Below, piece by piece: positions 25,458-34,857 of a DNA stretch of 64,000 bases. Location of the stretch: the NCBI RefSeq assembly GCF_900142205.1, contig NZ_FRAA01000009.1, positions 1-64,000 on the forward strand, in the 5' to 3' direction. This stretch comes from Reichenbachiella agariperforans (lineage in GTDB: Bacteria > Bacteroidota > Bacteroidia > Cytophagales > Cyclobacteriaceae). Made by a program: the position numbers and the translations under genes. Every line of letters starts with the position of its first letter. Positions within the stretch are counted from its first letter, which is position 1. Under the pieces are notes generated by a model. That model was not told where the DNA came from. It did not search any database and was given only the letters and a program-made list of their open reading frames with translations.

Positions 25458-26138
25458 ATGAGTTGGTTTACACAATCGATTTCCGGCACGATAGGCAAAA
25501 AACTGCTAATGTCGCTGACTGGATTATTTCTAATTCTTTTCCTGGTGATTCATCTCGCTGGAAACCTACAGTTGCTCGCAGGTGATGGAGGCAAAGCCTT
25601 TAACATCTATGCCTACAACATGGCGCACAATCCATTGATCAAGTTCGTCTCGTATGGAAACTTCTTTTTCATATTGGTACACATCATCGATGGGATCATC
25701 CTGACCAGACAAAACAAGTCTGCGAGGAAAGTAAAGTATGCTGTTAGCACCAATGACTCCAAGAGTAGCTGGGCCTCTAAAAACATGGCACTACTAGGGA
25801 TCATCATTTTGGTCTTTATCATCGCTCACCTCGCGGGCTTTTGGTACAAGTTCAAAAACGGTTCGTTGGCAGACGTAGTGTACGATGGCGTCACTTACCC
25901 CAACGGGTACGAAGTGGTCTCCTTCGCTTTTTCACAGCCACTGTACGCAGGTTTCTATGTCATTTGCATGGTCTTCTTAGGCTTTCACTTGTCACACGGG
26001 TTTTCTAGTGCATTTCAGACTTTGGGTTTGAATCACAAGAAATACACCCCTTTCATCAAAAAACTGGGCGTGCTCTACTCTATTTTGGTAGCCGCTGGTT
26101 TCGCAATCATTCCGATTGTTATGTACCTGAAAGGATAA
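25458..26138 (+). CDS. sdhC: succinate dehydrogenase cytochrome b subunit
   Basis: 226 aa with five membrane helices, the form that carries two haems and dispenses with SdhD (type B enzyme as in Bacteroides and Wolinella). Candidate haem ligands are His32 (IHLAGN), His75 (LVHIIDG), His124 (IAHLAGF) and His167/His170 (GFHLSHGF). It anchors SdhA and SdhB and passes electrons between the FeS subunit and menaquinone. First gene of sdhC-sdhA-sdhB, with a 34-bp gap to sdhA. Confidence 0.95.
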   Translation: MSWFTQSISGTIGKKLLMSLTGLFLILFLVIHLAGNLQLLAGDGGKAFNIYAYNMAHNPLIKFVSYGNFFFILVHIIDGIILTRQNKSARKVKYAVSTNDSKSSWASKNMALLGIIILVFIIAHLAGFWYKFKNGSLADVVYDGVTYPNGYEVVSFAFSQPLYAGFYVICMVFLGFHLSHGFSSAFQTLGLNHKKYTPFIKKLGVLYSILVAAGFAIIPIVMYLKG

Positions 26139-26172
26139 TTTAAAGAATTAAGAAAACTAAGAAATTAAAGAA

Positions 26173-28095
26173 ATGGCTTTAGATTCAAAAATACCTGAGG
26201 GACCGTTAGCAGATAAGTGGACTAGCCACAAATTCAAAAGCAAACTGGTCAACCCAGCCAACAAAAGAAAATACGACATCATCGTAGTAGGGACTGGACT
26301 AGCAGGCGCATCAGCTGCCGCTTCGTTTGGCGAACTGGGCTACAATGTCAAGTCGTTTTGCTTTCAAGATAGCCCTCGTCGTGCACACAGTATCGCGGCG
26401 CAAGGAGGTATCAACGCGGCAAAAAACTATCAAAACGATGGAGATTCGGTCTTCCGTCTCTTCTATGACACCATCAAAGGTGGTGACTACAGAGGTAGAG
26501 AAGCCAACATCCACCGTCTCGCAGAAGTATCTGTCAACATCATCGACCAGTGCGTCGCGCAAGGTGTACCCTTCGCCCGTGACTATGGTGGGCTACTAGA
26601 CAACCGATCGTTCGGGGGCGCGCAAGTATCGCGTACCTTCTACGCGAGAGGCCAAACGGGACAGCAGTTACTACTCGGTGCCTACTCTGCACTCAGCAGA
26701 CAAGTCGCTACGGGCAAAGTAAAACTCTACGCTAGAACAGAAATGCTCGACGTAGTGATCATCGATGGTCAGGCCAGAGGTATCGTCACCAGAAACCTCA
26801 TTACAGGCGAGATCGAATCACACTCAGCACATGCCGTAGTATTGGCGACTGGCGGATACGGTAATGTATTCTTCCTCTCTACCAATGCCATGGGCTCGAA
26901 CGTGACGGCCGCTTGGAGAGCACACAAGAAGGGGGCGTTCTTTGGTAACCCATGTTACACGCAGATTCACCCAACATGTATCCCTGTATCAGGCGACCAC
27001 CAGTCCAAACTGACCCTCATGTCAGAGTCACTCAGAAACGACGGACGTATCTGGGTACCTAAAGAGGCAGTCAAAGGATTGAAAGCAGCAGATGCTGCCA
27101 AAATCGCTGAAGAAGACAGAGATTACTACTTGGAAAGAAAATACCCTGCATTTGGTAACCTCGTCCCTCGTGATGTGGCTTCTCGAAATGCCAAGCAAAT
27201 GTGTGATGCTGGCAAAGGTGTCGGCGCAACAGGCTTAGCGGTATTCCTAGATTTCTCTGACGCGATCAAAAGAGATGGACTAGAAACCATCAAAGGGAAA
27301 TACGGCAACTTGTTTGACATGTATCAGCAGATCACGGGTGACAATCCCTACGAAATGCCGATGATGATCTATCCAGCCGTACACTATACCATGGGTGGTC
27401 TATGGGTAGATTACAACTTGATGACTTCTGTCCCTGGGCTATATGCTGCAGGTGAGGCCAACTTCTCAGATCACGGAGCAAACCGTCTCGGAGCAAGTGC
27501 CTTGATGCAAGGGCTAGCGGATGGATACTTCGTCTTGCCGTATACGATTGGTGACTACCTCGCCAACATGCCATACGACAAGATCCCTACGGATCATGAG
27601 GCATTCCAAACGGCAGAAAAAGAAGTCAAAGACAGGATTCAAAAACTCCTCAGCATCAACGGAACCAAAACCGTAGATGACTTCCACAAAGAGCTCGGAC
27701 ACATCATGTGGGAACACTGTGGTATGGCCAGAAATGCGGAAGGGCTGAAACTCGCCAAGGAGAAGATCAAAGCACTCCGCGAAGAGTTCTGGAAAAACGT
27801 CAAAGTGCTCGGAGACAACGAGGAGATGAACATGTCTCTCGAAAAAGCCAATAGAGTGGCTGACTTCATCGAACTCGGCGAATTGATGGTCGATGATGCC
27901 TTCAACAGAAGAGAATCATGTGGCGGTCACTTCAGAGAGGAATCTCAAACTCCAGAGGGAGAAGCACTCCGTATCGATGATGAATTTTCTTATGTAGCGG
28001 CTTGGGAATACCAAGGAGAAGGCCAAGATGCCAAACTACACAAGGAAGAGCTAGAATTCGAAAATGTTAAATTGACTCAAAGAAGCTATAAATAA
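26173..28095 (+). CDS. sdhA: succinate dehydrogenase/fumarate reductase flavoprotein subunit
   Basis: 640 aa. It oxidises succinate to fumarate (or the reverse). The FAD site VGTGLAGAS is at 39-47, and the histidine for covalent FAD attachment is His72 in [14 protein letters not shown]. The conserved [18 protein letters not shown] segment (about 419-436) and the GGHFREE region near 592 are present. Full length for the type B family. It lies between sdhC and sdhB (8-bp gap). Confidence 0.97.
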   Translation: MALDSKIPEGPLADKWTSHKFKSKLVNPANKRKYDIIVVGTGLAGASAAASFGELGYNVKSFCFQDSPRRAHSIAAQGGINAAKNYQNDGDSVFRLFYDTIKGGDYRGREANIHRLAEVSVNIIDQCVAQGVPFARDYGGLLDNRSFGGAQVSRTFYARGQTGQQLLLGAYSALSRQVATGKVKLYARTEMLDVVIIDGQARGIVTRNLITGEIESHSAHAVVLATGGYGNVFFLSTNAMGSNVTAAWRAHKKGAFFGNPCYTQIHPTCIPVSGDHQSKLTLMSESLRNDGRIWVPKEAVKGLKAADAAKIAEEDRDYYLERKYPAFGNLVPRDVASRNAKQMCDAGKGVGATGLAVFLDFSDAIKRDGLETIKGKYGNLFDMYQQITGDNPYEMPMMIYPAVHYTMGGLWVDYNLMTSVPGLYAAGEANFSDHGANRLGASALMQGLADGYFVLPYTIGDYLANMPYDKIPTDHEAFQTAEKEVKDRIQKLLSINGTKTVDDFHKELGHIMWEHCGMARNAEGLKLAKEKIKALREEFWKNVKVLGDNEEMNMSLEKANRVADFIELGELMVDDAFNRRESCGGHFREESQTPEGEALRIDDEFSYVAAWEYQGEGQDAKLHKEELEFENVKLTQRSYK

Positions 28096-28103
28096 GAATT
28101 GAC

Positions 28104-28856
28104 ATGAATCTGAAATTAAAAATCTGGAGACAGAAAAACGCTAACGACAAAGGTGCTTTCGAATCATACGATGTTTCGGACGTATCCCCAGACATGTCAT
28201 TTCTTGAAATGCTTGACGTGTTGAACGAAGACCTATCGAGAGATGGCAAAGACCCTGTACACTTCGATCATGACTGTAGAGAAGGTATCTGTGGCATGTG
28301 CTCGCTGTATATCAACGGCAAACCACACGGACCAAAGGATGCTGTCACGACGTGCCAGCTACACATGAGATCGTTCAAGGATGGTGACATCATCGTGATC
28401 GAGCCTTGGAGAGCGTCTGCTTTCCCAGTGCACAAAGATTTGGTGGTAGACAGAAGTTCTTTTGATCGAATCATCCAAGCGGGTGGCTATGTCAATGTCA
28501 ACACTGGAGGTGTACCAGACGCCAACGAAATCGCGATCCCTAAAACGATCGCTGATCAGGCCATGGATGCTGCCCAGTGTATCGGTTGTGGTGCTTGTGT
28601 TGCAGCGTGCAAAAACGCTTCTGCTATGCTATTCACCGCGGCGAAGGTTTCTCAACTGGCCTTGTTGCCACAGGGACAAACCGAGAGACACACACGCGTC
28701 GAAAGAATGGTCGCGCAGATGGAAGAAGAAGGTTTTGGTAACTGTACCAATACTGGCGCTTGTTCTGCAGTCTGTCCAAAGGAAATCGGTCAAGAGCACA
28801 TTGCTCGCTTGAACAGAGAATACATCGGAGCAAAAGCAGCTTCTGATAACGTATAG
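28104..28856 (+). CDS. sdhB: succinate dehydrogenase/fumarate reductase iron-sulfur subunit
   Basis: 250 aa. It relays electrons from FAD to the haems. The [2Fe-2S] ligands are Cys58, Cys63, Cys66 and Cys84 (CREGICGMC); the C-terminal part has [11 protein letters not shown] (Cys159, 162, 165, 169) and [12 protein letters not shown] (Cys214, 220, 224) for the [4Fe-4S] and [3Fe-4S] clusters. A strong terminator follows the stop codon by about 20 bp, closing the operon. Confidence 0.97.
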   Translation: MNLKLKIWRQKNANDKGAFESYDVSDVSPDMSFLEMLDVLNEDLSRDGKDPVHFDHDCREGICGMCSLYINGKPHGPKDAVTTCQLHMRSFKDGDIIVIEPWRASAFPVHKDLVVDRSSFDRIIQAGGYVNVNTGGVPDANEIAIPKTIADQAMDAAQCIGCGACVAACKNASAMLFTAAKVSQLALLPQGQTERHTRVERMVAQMEEEGFGNCTNTGACSAVCPKEIGQEHIARLNREYIGAKAASDNV

Positions 28857-28878
28857 TCTAGCGCTATCTTAAATATTC

Positions 28879-28909
28879 AAAGCCACTCTTTTTCGAGTGG
28901 CTTTTTTTA
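28879..28909 (+). terminator. terminator of sdhCAB
   Basis: AAAGCCACTC and GAGTGGCTTT form a perfect 10-bp stem with loop TTTTTC, followed by a T run. It lies 22 bp after the sdhB stop. Confidence 0.92.
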
Positions 28910-29009
28910 TGCTTAACCGACCATTTTAAAACTTTTATGCTATCTTCAAACTTTTAAGAAATAGCACGTAACGCTACTTCATTTAACTAACCATTTTTAA
29001 ATATTAATT

Positions 29010-29285
29010 ATGAATTTAATTTCAAAATCATTCCTATCTGCAGCTCTTTTAGCTTCTGTTCTTTTTGTTTCTTCTTGTGACAAAGACGATGACGGTGGAT
29101 CCTCTACTTGGACGGATGCGCAAATTGCTGAATTAAGAGAGGAATCTTGTGAAGGGACTAGCGACGATGCTTGCGACTGTTATGTAGATAAAATAACTGA
29201 AGAGTACAGTTACAAAGAATATTCAAATCTAGGGTTTGACGATTTAGAAAAACTCATTGAAATTTCTACAAGCTGTGCAGGATAA
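29010..29285 (+). CDS. small Cys-rich lipoprotein
   Basis: 91 aa. Lipoprotein signal peptide with lipobox VSSC (Cys23), an acidic stretch (DKDDDGG), then a short domain with four cysteines (CEGTSDDACDCYVDKI and a final CAG) that could form two disulfides. The IAELREESC...DACDCYVDKI pattern recurs in small Bacteroidota lipoproteins, but no function is known to me. It stands alone between two terminators, so it is its own transcript. Confidence 0.75.
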   Translation: MNLISKSFLSAALLASVLFVSSCDKDDDGGSSTWTDAQIAELREESCEGTSDDACDCYVDKITEEYSYKEYSNLGFDDLEKLIEISTSCAG

Positions 29286-29306
29286 GATTTAAATACATTT
29301 AAAAAC

Positions 29307-29340
29307 AAAAAGAGCGGCTCTCAGGAGTGGCTCTTTTTGT
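29307..29340 (+). terminator. terminator of small lipoprotein gene
   Basis: AAAAAGAGC-gg-CTC and GAG-tg-GCTCTTTTT pair around the loop TCAG, ending in a T run, 22 bp after the lipoprotein stop. The stem has two central wobble or mismatch positions. Confidence 0.85.
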
Positions 29341-29396
29341 TTTTAACCATCCACTCCTAAACCGCTGCACCCCTCTAAATCTGTTTAAAAGGGGGC

Positions 29397-29537
29397 AATC
29401 CGTATTTCTGGGGAGAGATCAAGAGTTACTTCGTGATTCAAGATTCATTGTTCGAAATTTATGATTGTTTTTCGTGAATAACCATCTCTTATAAGTCTTT
29501 GAGGTTAATTTGAATGATTGGAATAAAAATATCGAAC
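29397..29537 (+). repeat. dispersed repeat, copy B
   Basis: Inverted partner of 20699-20850. It reads GTATTTCTGGGGAGAG, then the CTTCGTGATTCAAGATTCAT block, TATAAGTCTTTGAGGTTAA, and ATGATTGGAATAAAAAT. Matches are near-perfect in the first half and patchy in the second. No ORF. The copies are about 8.7 kb apart, so inversion by recombination between them is conceivable. Confidence 0.75.
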
Positions 29538-29946
29538 CTGTCTACCGAGTCCCCTCCAACTTTACAGACTGATCCTTTAAAAGGAGCTAAATACGCCTTG
29601 TATTTTTTGTTCTACGCTCCGAGGAAGGTGTCGTGTAATTCCGCTTGCTACTAATAGTATTACCGTCATAAGACTAGGCTCTCCGCAAGTGAGGAAGCTA
29701 AGATTGACTGTGGTGAGTATTCTGCCAGAACTGAGAGATCGCTCCTCCTCCCAAATGATGTAAAAAGGGTTCTCACAAGTACAATTCACAGTACTACCCC
29801 TGCTGTAGTAGGTAGCAATGATCATCCCTCCAAACATAGTCTATGCGTATAAATAATTAAGACAATATGTCAGCAGCATATCACAAAAAGCTCAATTTAA
29901 CTCCTGTCAAGATGAAAAAGAAAGGGCTTCAAATGAACGTCAAAAC

Positions 29947-30056
29947 AAACACGTGTGTTTGAACGTCGAAACACGTGTCTTTGGCGCTCGAAACACACGT
30001 GTTTGTCGCCCGAAACACCTGTAGTTCCAGCGCCAAAGACACGTGTTTAAAAAAGA
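29947..30056. repeat. tandem array, five units of exactly 22 bp
   Basis: Units begin with AAA at 29947, 29969, 29991, 30013 and 30035. The cores are AAACACGTGTGTTT, AAACACGTGTCTTT, AAACACACGTGTTT, AAACACCTGTAGTT and AAAGACACGTGTTT, each followed by an eight-base variable spacer. ACGTGT or its complement is near-palindromic in most units. It shares period, AAA phase and the AAAC...GTTT dyad design with the array at 3903-4141, but not the core sequence. Confidence 0.88.
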
Positions 30057-30426
30057 CAACTAAAACCCCCCTTCAGGCCATCAAAATAGCACTTTTAATA
30101 AAAACTCTGACTACCAATCACAAGGTATAAGACGCTCAATTGTTGTATATTCTCTATCGATTGAGAGAAATCAAAAAAGAAGACATTTTGTCTGAGTGAA
30201 GCGAATTTAAAAAAACACCTCGAACGATTTAAACCCAACCCTATAGCACTCCAGGTCGCACCCAAGCGATGCTTACACACCATCTCGGTCTTGTGTGGAA
30301 AACTTCCCCTTCACTCCTCTCCTTTCCATCCACATAAATCACTAATTTTAAGGCGCGCTTTTCAAAGTGCAAAGCCAGACGTGTAACTACCTAAAGCTTT
30401 GTACTTTTCACTTTCAACTCGACAGT

Positions 30427-33400
30427 ATGTACCTGATTTTTGATACCGAGACCACGGGTTTACCCAAGAACTACAATGCACCGCTCGAAGACCTAGACAA
30501 CTGGCCTAGACTGGTACAGCTCGCATGGCAACTCCACGCCAACGACGGTTCGCTGATCGATAGACAAAATTTCATCGTCAAGCCAGAAGGGTACACGATT
30601 CCTTTCAATGCGCAAAAAGTACACGGTATCTCTACGGAGCGTGCCGAAGCGGAAGGACACGATCTCAATGAAGTCCTCAGTATATTCAGCGAAGACCTCA
30701 AAAGAACAGAATCAGTCGTCGGTCACAACGTCGAGTTTGACCTGAACATCGTCGGCGCAGAATATCTGCGCAAAGAACGAAACAATGACCTCAATGGCAT
30801 CAAAGCCATCGATACCAAGGACGAATCCACAGACTATGTCGCCATACCCGGTCGTGGCGGTCGCTTCAAGTGGCCCACCCTGACCGAGCTGCACACCAAG
30901 CTCTTTGGCGAAGGCTTTGATGATGCCCATGATGCGGCTTATGATGTAGATGCGACAGCCAAGTGTTTCTTTGGTCTGATCACGGAGGGGGTCATCCCTC
31001 CCTTGGACGATACGGCCAAGGAGCAGGTCATCTACGAAGCACCTAAACTCGAAGCGGCCAATTTCGCTGCAACAGAAGAGCAAAGCATCGAGATGCCGCC
31101 CAAAGCTACTGCCGAAGAAATCAAGGCACTCGAGGACCTCCCCTTCTCCCACCTTCACGTCCACTCGCAGTACTCCGTACTACAGGCAGTCTCCGAAGTA
31201 GACTCCATCGTACAGACAGCCAAACAACACAACATGCCCGCCATTGCCCTGACAGACCATGGCAACATGATGGCGGCTTTCCACTTCGTACGCGCCGCAC
31301 TGGCTGCTGACATCAAACCTATCCTAGGTTGTGAGTTCAACGTCACCGATGATCGCACCTCGAAGAGCAAACAAAACAACGGTTACCAACAGGTACTCAT
31401 CGCCAAGAACAAAAAAGGCTACCACAACCTCGCCAAGATGGCCTCCATTGCCTTCGTCGAGGGGTTCTACTATGTGCCTCGTATAGACAAGTCAGTCATC
31501 GAGCAATACAAGGAAGACATCATCGCAACGACGGGTGGGCTTTGGGGGGAGATTCCATTTACGATCCTAAACATCGGCGAAGAACAAGCCGAAGAAGTGT
31601 TCCTCTGGTACAAGGAACTGTTTGGAGAGGACTTCTATGTCGAACTGACGCGTCACGGTGTGGAAGAAGAAGAAGTCGTCAACCAAGTGTTGCTGCGCTT
31701 CGCTGAGAAACATGGCGTCAAGTACTTCGCCTCCAACAACACCTACTACACCGACAAGTCACAGGCCAATGCCCATGACATCCTGCTCTGTGTCAAAGAT
31801 GGCGAACAGCAATCCAAACCAAAAAAATACATCGGCAAACGAGGCAGAGAGTTTCGCTACGGCTTCCCCAACGAGGAATTCTACATCAAGTCACCGGCAG
31901 AGATGAAAAAACTCTTTGCGGATCTGCCAGACGCCATCAGTACCACCAACGAGATCGTAGACAAAATCGAGAGCTACGTACTCGAGCGCGACATTCTCCT
32001 CCCAGCCTTTGACATACCGGAGGAGTTTCAAGACGAGCGAGACAAAGACGATGCTTCCCTCAAACTGGGCGAAAACAATCTGCTGCGCCACCTCACCTAC
32101 GAAGGTGCCAAAAAGCGCTACGACGAGATCACCCCAGACATCGAGGAGCGACTGGACTTTGAGCTGGATGTCATCCGAAACACCGGCTACCCTGGTTACT
32201 TCTTGATTGTACAGGACTTTTGCCAAGCGGCACGTGACATGGGCGTATCGGTAGGCCCAGGCCGTGGGTCAGCCGCTGGATCAGCAGTCGCCTACTGCAT
32301 CGGGATCACCAACGTAGACCCGATCAAGTACGATCTACTTTTTGAGCGTTTCTTGAATCCAGAAAGGGTGTCCATGCCCGATATCGATATTGACTTTGAC
32401 GATGAGGGTCGTCAGAGCGTGATTGACTATGTGATCAACAAATACGGGGCAAATCAAGTCGCCCAGATCATCACCTACGGTACGATGGCAGCCAAGTCAG
32501 CCATCCGGGACACCTCACGTGTACTGGAGCTCAATTTGGCAGATGCCGACCGACTCGCCAAATTGGTCCCGGACATCAAACTCAAGAAGCTGTTTAGCCT
32601 CAGCGACAAAGACCTAGCGGACAAACTCAAAAACAACCCCGAAGCGATCACACAAGCCAACGAACTGAAGCGTATCGCGACAGAATCTACGCCAGAATCC
32701 AAGGTCGTCAACCAAGCCAAAATGCTCGAAGGATCGGTGCGAAACACAGGGATTCATGCCTGTGGGGTCATCATCACACCAGACGACATCACCAAGTTCG
32801 TCCCTGTAGCACTGGCCAAGGATTCGGAGATGTACTGTACGCAGTTTGACAACTCCGTCGTAGAAGATGCTGGTCTACTCAAGATGGATTTTTTGGGTCT
32901 CAAAACCCTCACCTTGATCAAAGATGCTTGCCGTCTGGTCAAGCAACGACACGACATCACGCTCGACCCTGATGAGTTCCCCATCGACGATCAAGCGACC
33001 TACGAGCTCTTCCAGCGTGGAGAAACCGTCGGAATATTCCAATATGAATCCCCCGGTATGCAGAAGTATATGCGGGAGCTCAAGCCTACGGTATTTGCCG
33101 ATTTGATTGCAATGAACGCACTCTATCGTCCGGGACCGATCGAGTACATCCCCTCATTTATCAAGCGTAAGCATGGCGATGAAGAGATCCAGTATGATCT
33201 GGACGACATGCAAGAGTACCTAGAGGAAACCTACGGAATCACCGTCTATCAGGAGCAGGTTATGCGACTTTCTCAGAAACTGGCGGACTTCACCAAGGGG
33301 GAAGCCGATGTACTGCGTAAGGCCATGGGTAAAAAGCAAATGGCAGTACTGGATAAGATGAAACCTAAATTCATCGAACAAGCTTCTGCCAAAGGGCATG

Positions 33401-34698
33401 ATGCCAAAATACTCGAAAAAGTATGGAAGGATTGGGAAGCTTTTGCATCCTATGCCTTCAACAAGTCTCACTCGACGTGCTACGCATGGGTGGCCTACCA
33501 GACGGCCTACCTCAAAGCCAACTACCCTGCCGAGTACATGGCTGCCGTACTCTCCAACAACATGAACGACATCAAGCAGGTAAGTTTCTTCATGGAAGAA
33601 TGCCAGCGGATGGGACTCGAAGTACTCGGGCCAGATGTCAACGAATCCATCACGAAATTCAACGTGAACGACCAAGGCCAGGTACGATTTGGACTCGCAG
33701 CGATGAAAGGTGCCGGTGATGCAGCAGTGAAGGCACTCATCGAAGAGCGAGAAGCCAACGGGATATACAAAGACATCTTCGATCTAGCGATACGTGTCAA
33801 CCTGCGTCAGGTCAACAAGAAAACACTGGAAGTCATGGCACAGGCGGGGGCATTTGACTGCTTCGAATCCTACCACAGACGGCAGTACCTCGCAGCAGTG
33901 GGCAATGAAACCAACCTCATCGACAAGGTCGTCAAATATGCCAACCGCATGGAAGCACAAGCTGCCAGTGCACAGGCATCCCTATTCGGTGGAGACTCAG
34001 GCGTGTCTGAACCCATCCCTACCGTCGCGGATGTAGAGCCGTTTACGAACTTGGAACAGCTCCGACTGGAAAAAGAAGTCGTGGGACTATACATCTCTGG
34101 TCATCCATTGGATCAGTTCAAGTTCGAGATCGATAAGTTCTGCAACACCTCCGTCGGTGAGCTCAACAACATGCCCGAACTGCAAAAGAAAGGAGCCAAC
34201 ATCCGCATGGCCGGCATGGTCACGGCAGTAGGCCATCGGCAAACCAAAAATGGAAAACCATTTGGAACACTGGAGATCCAAGACTACACAGACACCTATA
34301 CCTTCTTCTTGTTTTCGGAGGACTATGTCAAGTTCAAGGAGTACTTCGAAGTGGGGTGGTTTCTCTACCTCCAAGGCGCAATCAAGCTCAAATGGCAAGG
34401 CCCTGATCTAGAGTTCAAAATCAACTCCGTATCCCTACTCACCGACATCCGTGCAGAGAAGACCAAAGGCATCACGCTCAACCTGAGGCTCCAAGACATC
34501 TCCGACGAGCTGATCAAAGACATCAACGAGCTGACTGCAGCCCACGAAGGGGACGGCCTACTCAAAGTCAACATCTTCGATCCAGAAGCAGGCATGAAAG
34601 TCAACCTCATGTCTCGCAAGATCAAAGTCAGTCCCGATGACGAACTCATCAAAAAACTAGACACCTACGAGCACATTAAATATGATGTGATTGTATAA
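30427..34698 (+). CDS. dnaE: DNA polymerase III alpha subunit with N-terminal exonuclease domain
   Basis: 1423 aa from the ATG at 30427 (MYLIFDTETTG); the 20 codons upstream in frame are not protein-like. Residues 1-200 are a DEDDh 3'-5' exonuclease (DTETTG at 6-11, HNVEFDLN, HDAAYDVDAT). A PHP domain begins near 240 (SHLHVHSQYSVL, LTDHGN). The polymerase palm has MPDIDIDFD at 650-658 with catalytic Asp652 and Asp654. HhH repeats and an OB-fold (MAGMVTAVGHRQTKNGKPFG) close the protein. Replicative polymerase with built-in proofreading, a normal arrangement in Bacteroidota. Confidence 0.97.
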   Translation: MYLIFDTETTGLPKNYNAPLEDLDNWPRLVQLAWQLHANDGSLIDRQNFIVKPEGYTIPFNAQKVHGISTERAEAEGHDLNEVLSIFSEDLKRTESVVGHNVEFDLNIVGAEYLRKERNNDLNGIKAIDTKDESTDYVAIPGRGGRFKWPTLTELHTKLFGEGFDDAHDAAYDVDATAKCFFGLITEGVIPPLDDTAKEQVIYEAPKLEAANFAATEEQSIEMPPKATAEEIKALEDLPFSHLHVHSQYSVLQAVSEVDSIVQTAKQHNMPAIALTDHGNMMAAFHFVRAALAADIKPILGCEFNVTDDRTSKSKQNNGYQQVLIAKNKKGYHNLAKMASIAFVEGFYYVPRIDKSVIEQYKEDIIATTGGLWGEIPFTILNIGEEQAEEVFLWYKELFGEDFYVELTRHGVEEEEVVNQVLLRFAEKHGVKYFASNNTYYTDKSQANAHDILLCVKDGEQQSKPKKYIGKRGREFRYGFPNEEFYIKSPAEMKKLFADLPDAISTTNEIVDKIESYVLERDILLPAFDIPEEFQDERDKDDASLKLGENNLLRHLTYEGAKKRYDEITPDIEERLDFELDVIRNTGYPGYFLIVQDFCQAARDMGVSVGPGRGSAAGSAVAYCIGITNVDPIKYDLLFERFLNPERVSMPDIDIDFDDEGRQSVIDYVINKYGANQVAQIITYGTMAAKSAIRDTSRVLELNLADADRLAKLVPDIKLKKLFSLSDKDLADKLKNNPEAITQANELKRIATESTPESKVVNQAKMLEGSVRNTGIHACGVIITPDDITKFVPVALAKDSEMYCTQFDNSVVEDAGLLKMDFLGLKTLTLIKDACRLVKQRHDITLDPDEFPIDDQATYELFQRGETVGIFQYESPGMQKYMRELKPTVFADLIAMNALYRPGPIEYIPSFIKRKHGDEEIQYDLDDMQEYLEETYGITVYQEQVMRLSQKLADFTKGEADVLRKAMGKKQMAVLDKMKPKFIEQASAKGHDAKILEKVWKDWEAFASYAFNKSHSTCYAWVAYQTAYLKANYPAEYMAAVLSNNMNDIKQVSFFMEECQRMGLEVLGPDVNESITKFNVNDQGQVRFGLAAMKGAGDAAVKALIEEREANGIYKDIFDLAIRVNLRQVNKKTLEVMAQAGAFDCFESYHRRQYLAAVGNETNLIDKVVKYANRMEAQAASAQASLFGGDSGVSEPIPTVADVEPFTNLEQLRLEKEVVGLYISGHPLDQFKFEIDKFCNTSVGELNNMPELQKKGANIRMAGMVTAVGHRQTKNGKPFGTLEIQDYTDTYTFFLFSEDYVKFKEYFEVGWFLYLQGAIKLKWQGPDLEFKINSVSLLTDIRAEKTKGITLNLRLQDISDELIKDINELTAAHEGDGLLKVNIFDPEAGMKVNLMSRKIKVSPDDELIKKLDTYEHIKYDVIV

Positions 34699-34857
34699 CT
34701 CTATACCCAAAAATCGAACTAACAATGACCACCAGTCATACTACTATAGCGGTTTTCCTAACAACTATTCTGCATAAATGTAGCATATCGATACGCTAGG
34801 CTATATCTTGGATTTCAACTTCTGAGATCAAACCTCTGCTCGAAGTTCTGACAACCT

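Larger units (their letters stand above)
29286..30426. other. gene-free stretch before dnaE
   Basis: About 1.1 kb with a terminator (29307-29340), dispersed repeat copy B (29397-29537), a stretch with an unconvincing 86-codon minus-strand frame (29577-29837), and the 22-bp array (29947-30056). The last 370 bp before dnaE contain no gene and presumably its promoter. Apart from these elements I see nothing. Confidence 0.65.

Noticed and set aside
29577-29837. 86-codon minus-strand ORF between the dispersed repeat and the 22-bp array
   Set aside because: No family resemblance, no coding-like neighbours, and several Cys/Ser-rich low-quality stretches; it may be random or part of a decayed gene.
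29947-30056. possible CRISPR or Rho-independent terminator series
   Set aside because: Units are contiguous with 22-bp spacing, no spacers, and no T runs after the dyads.
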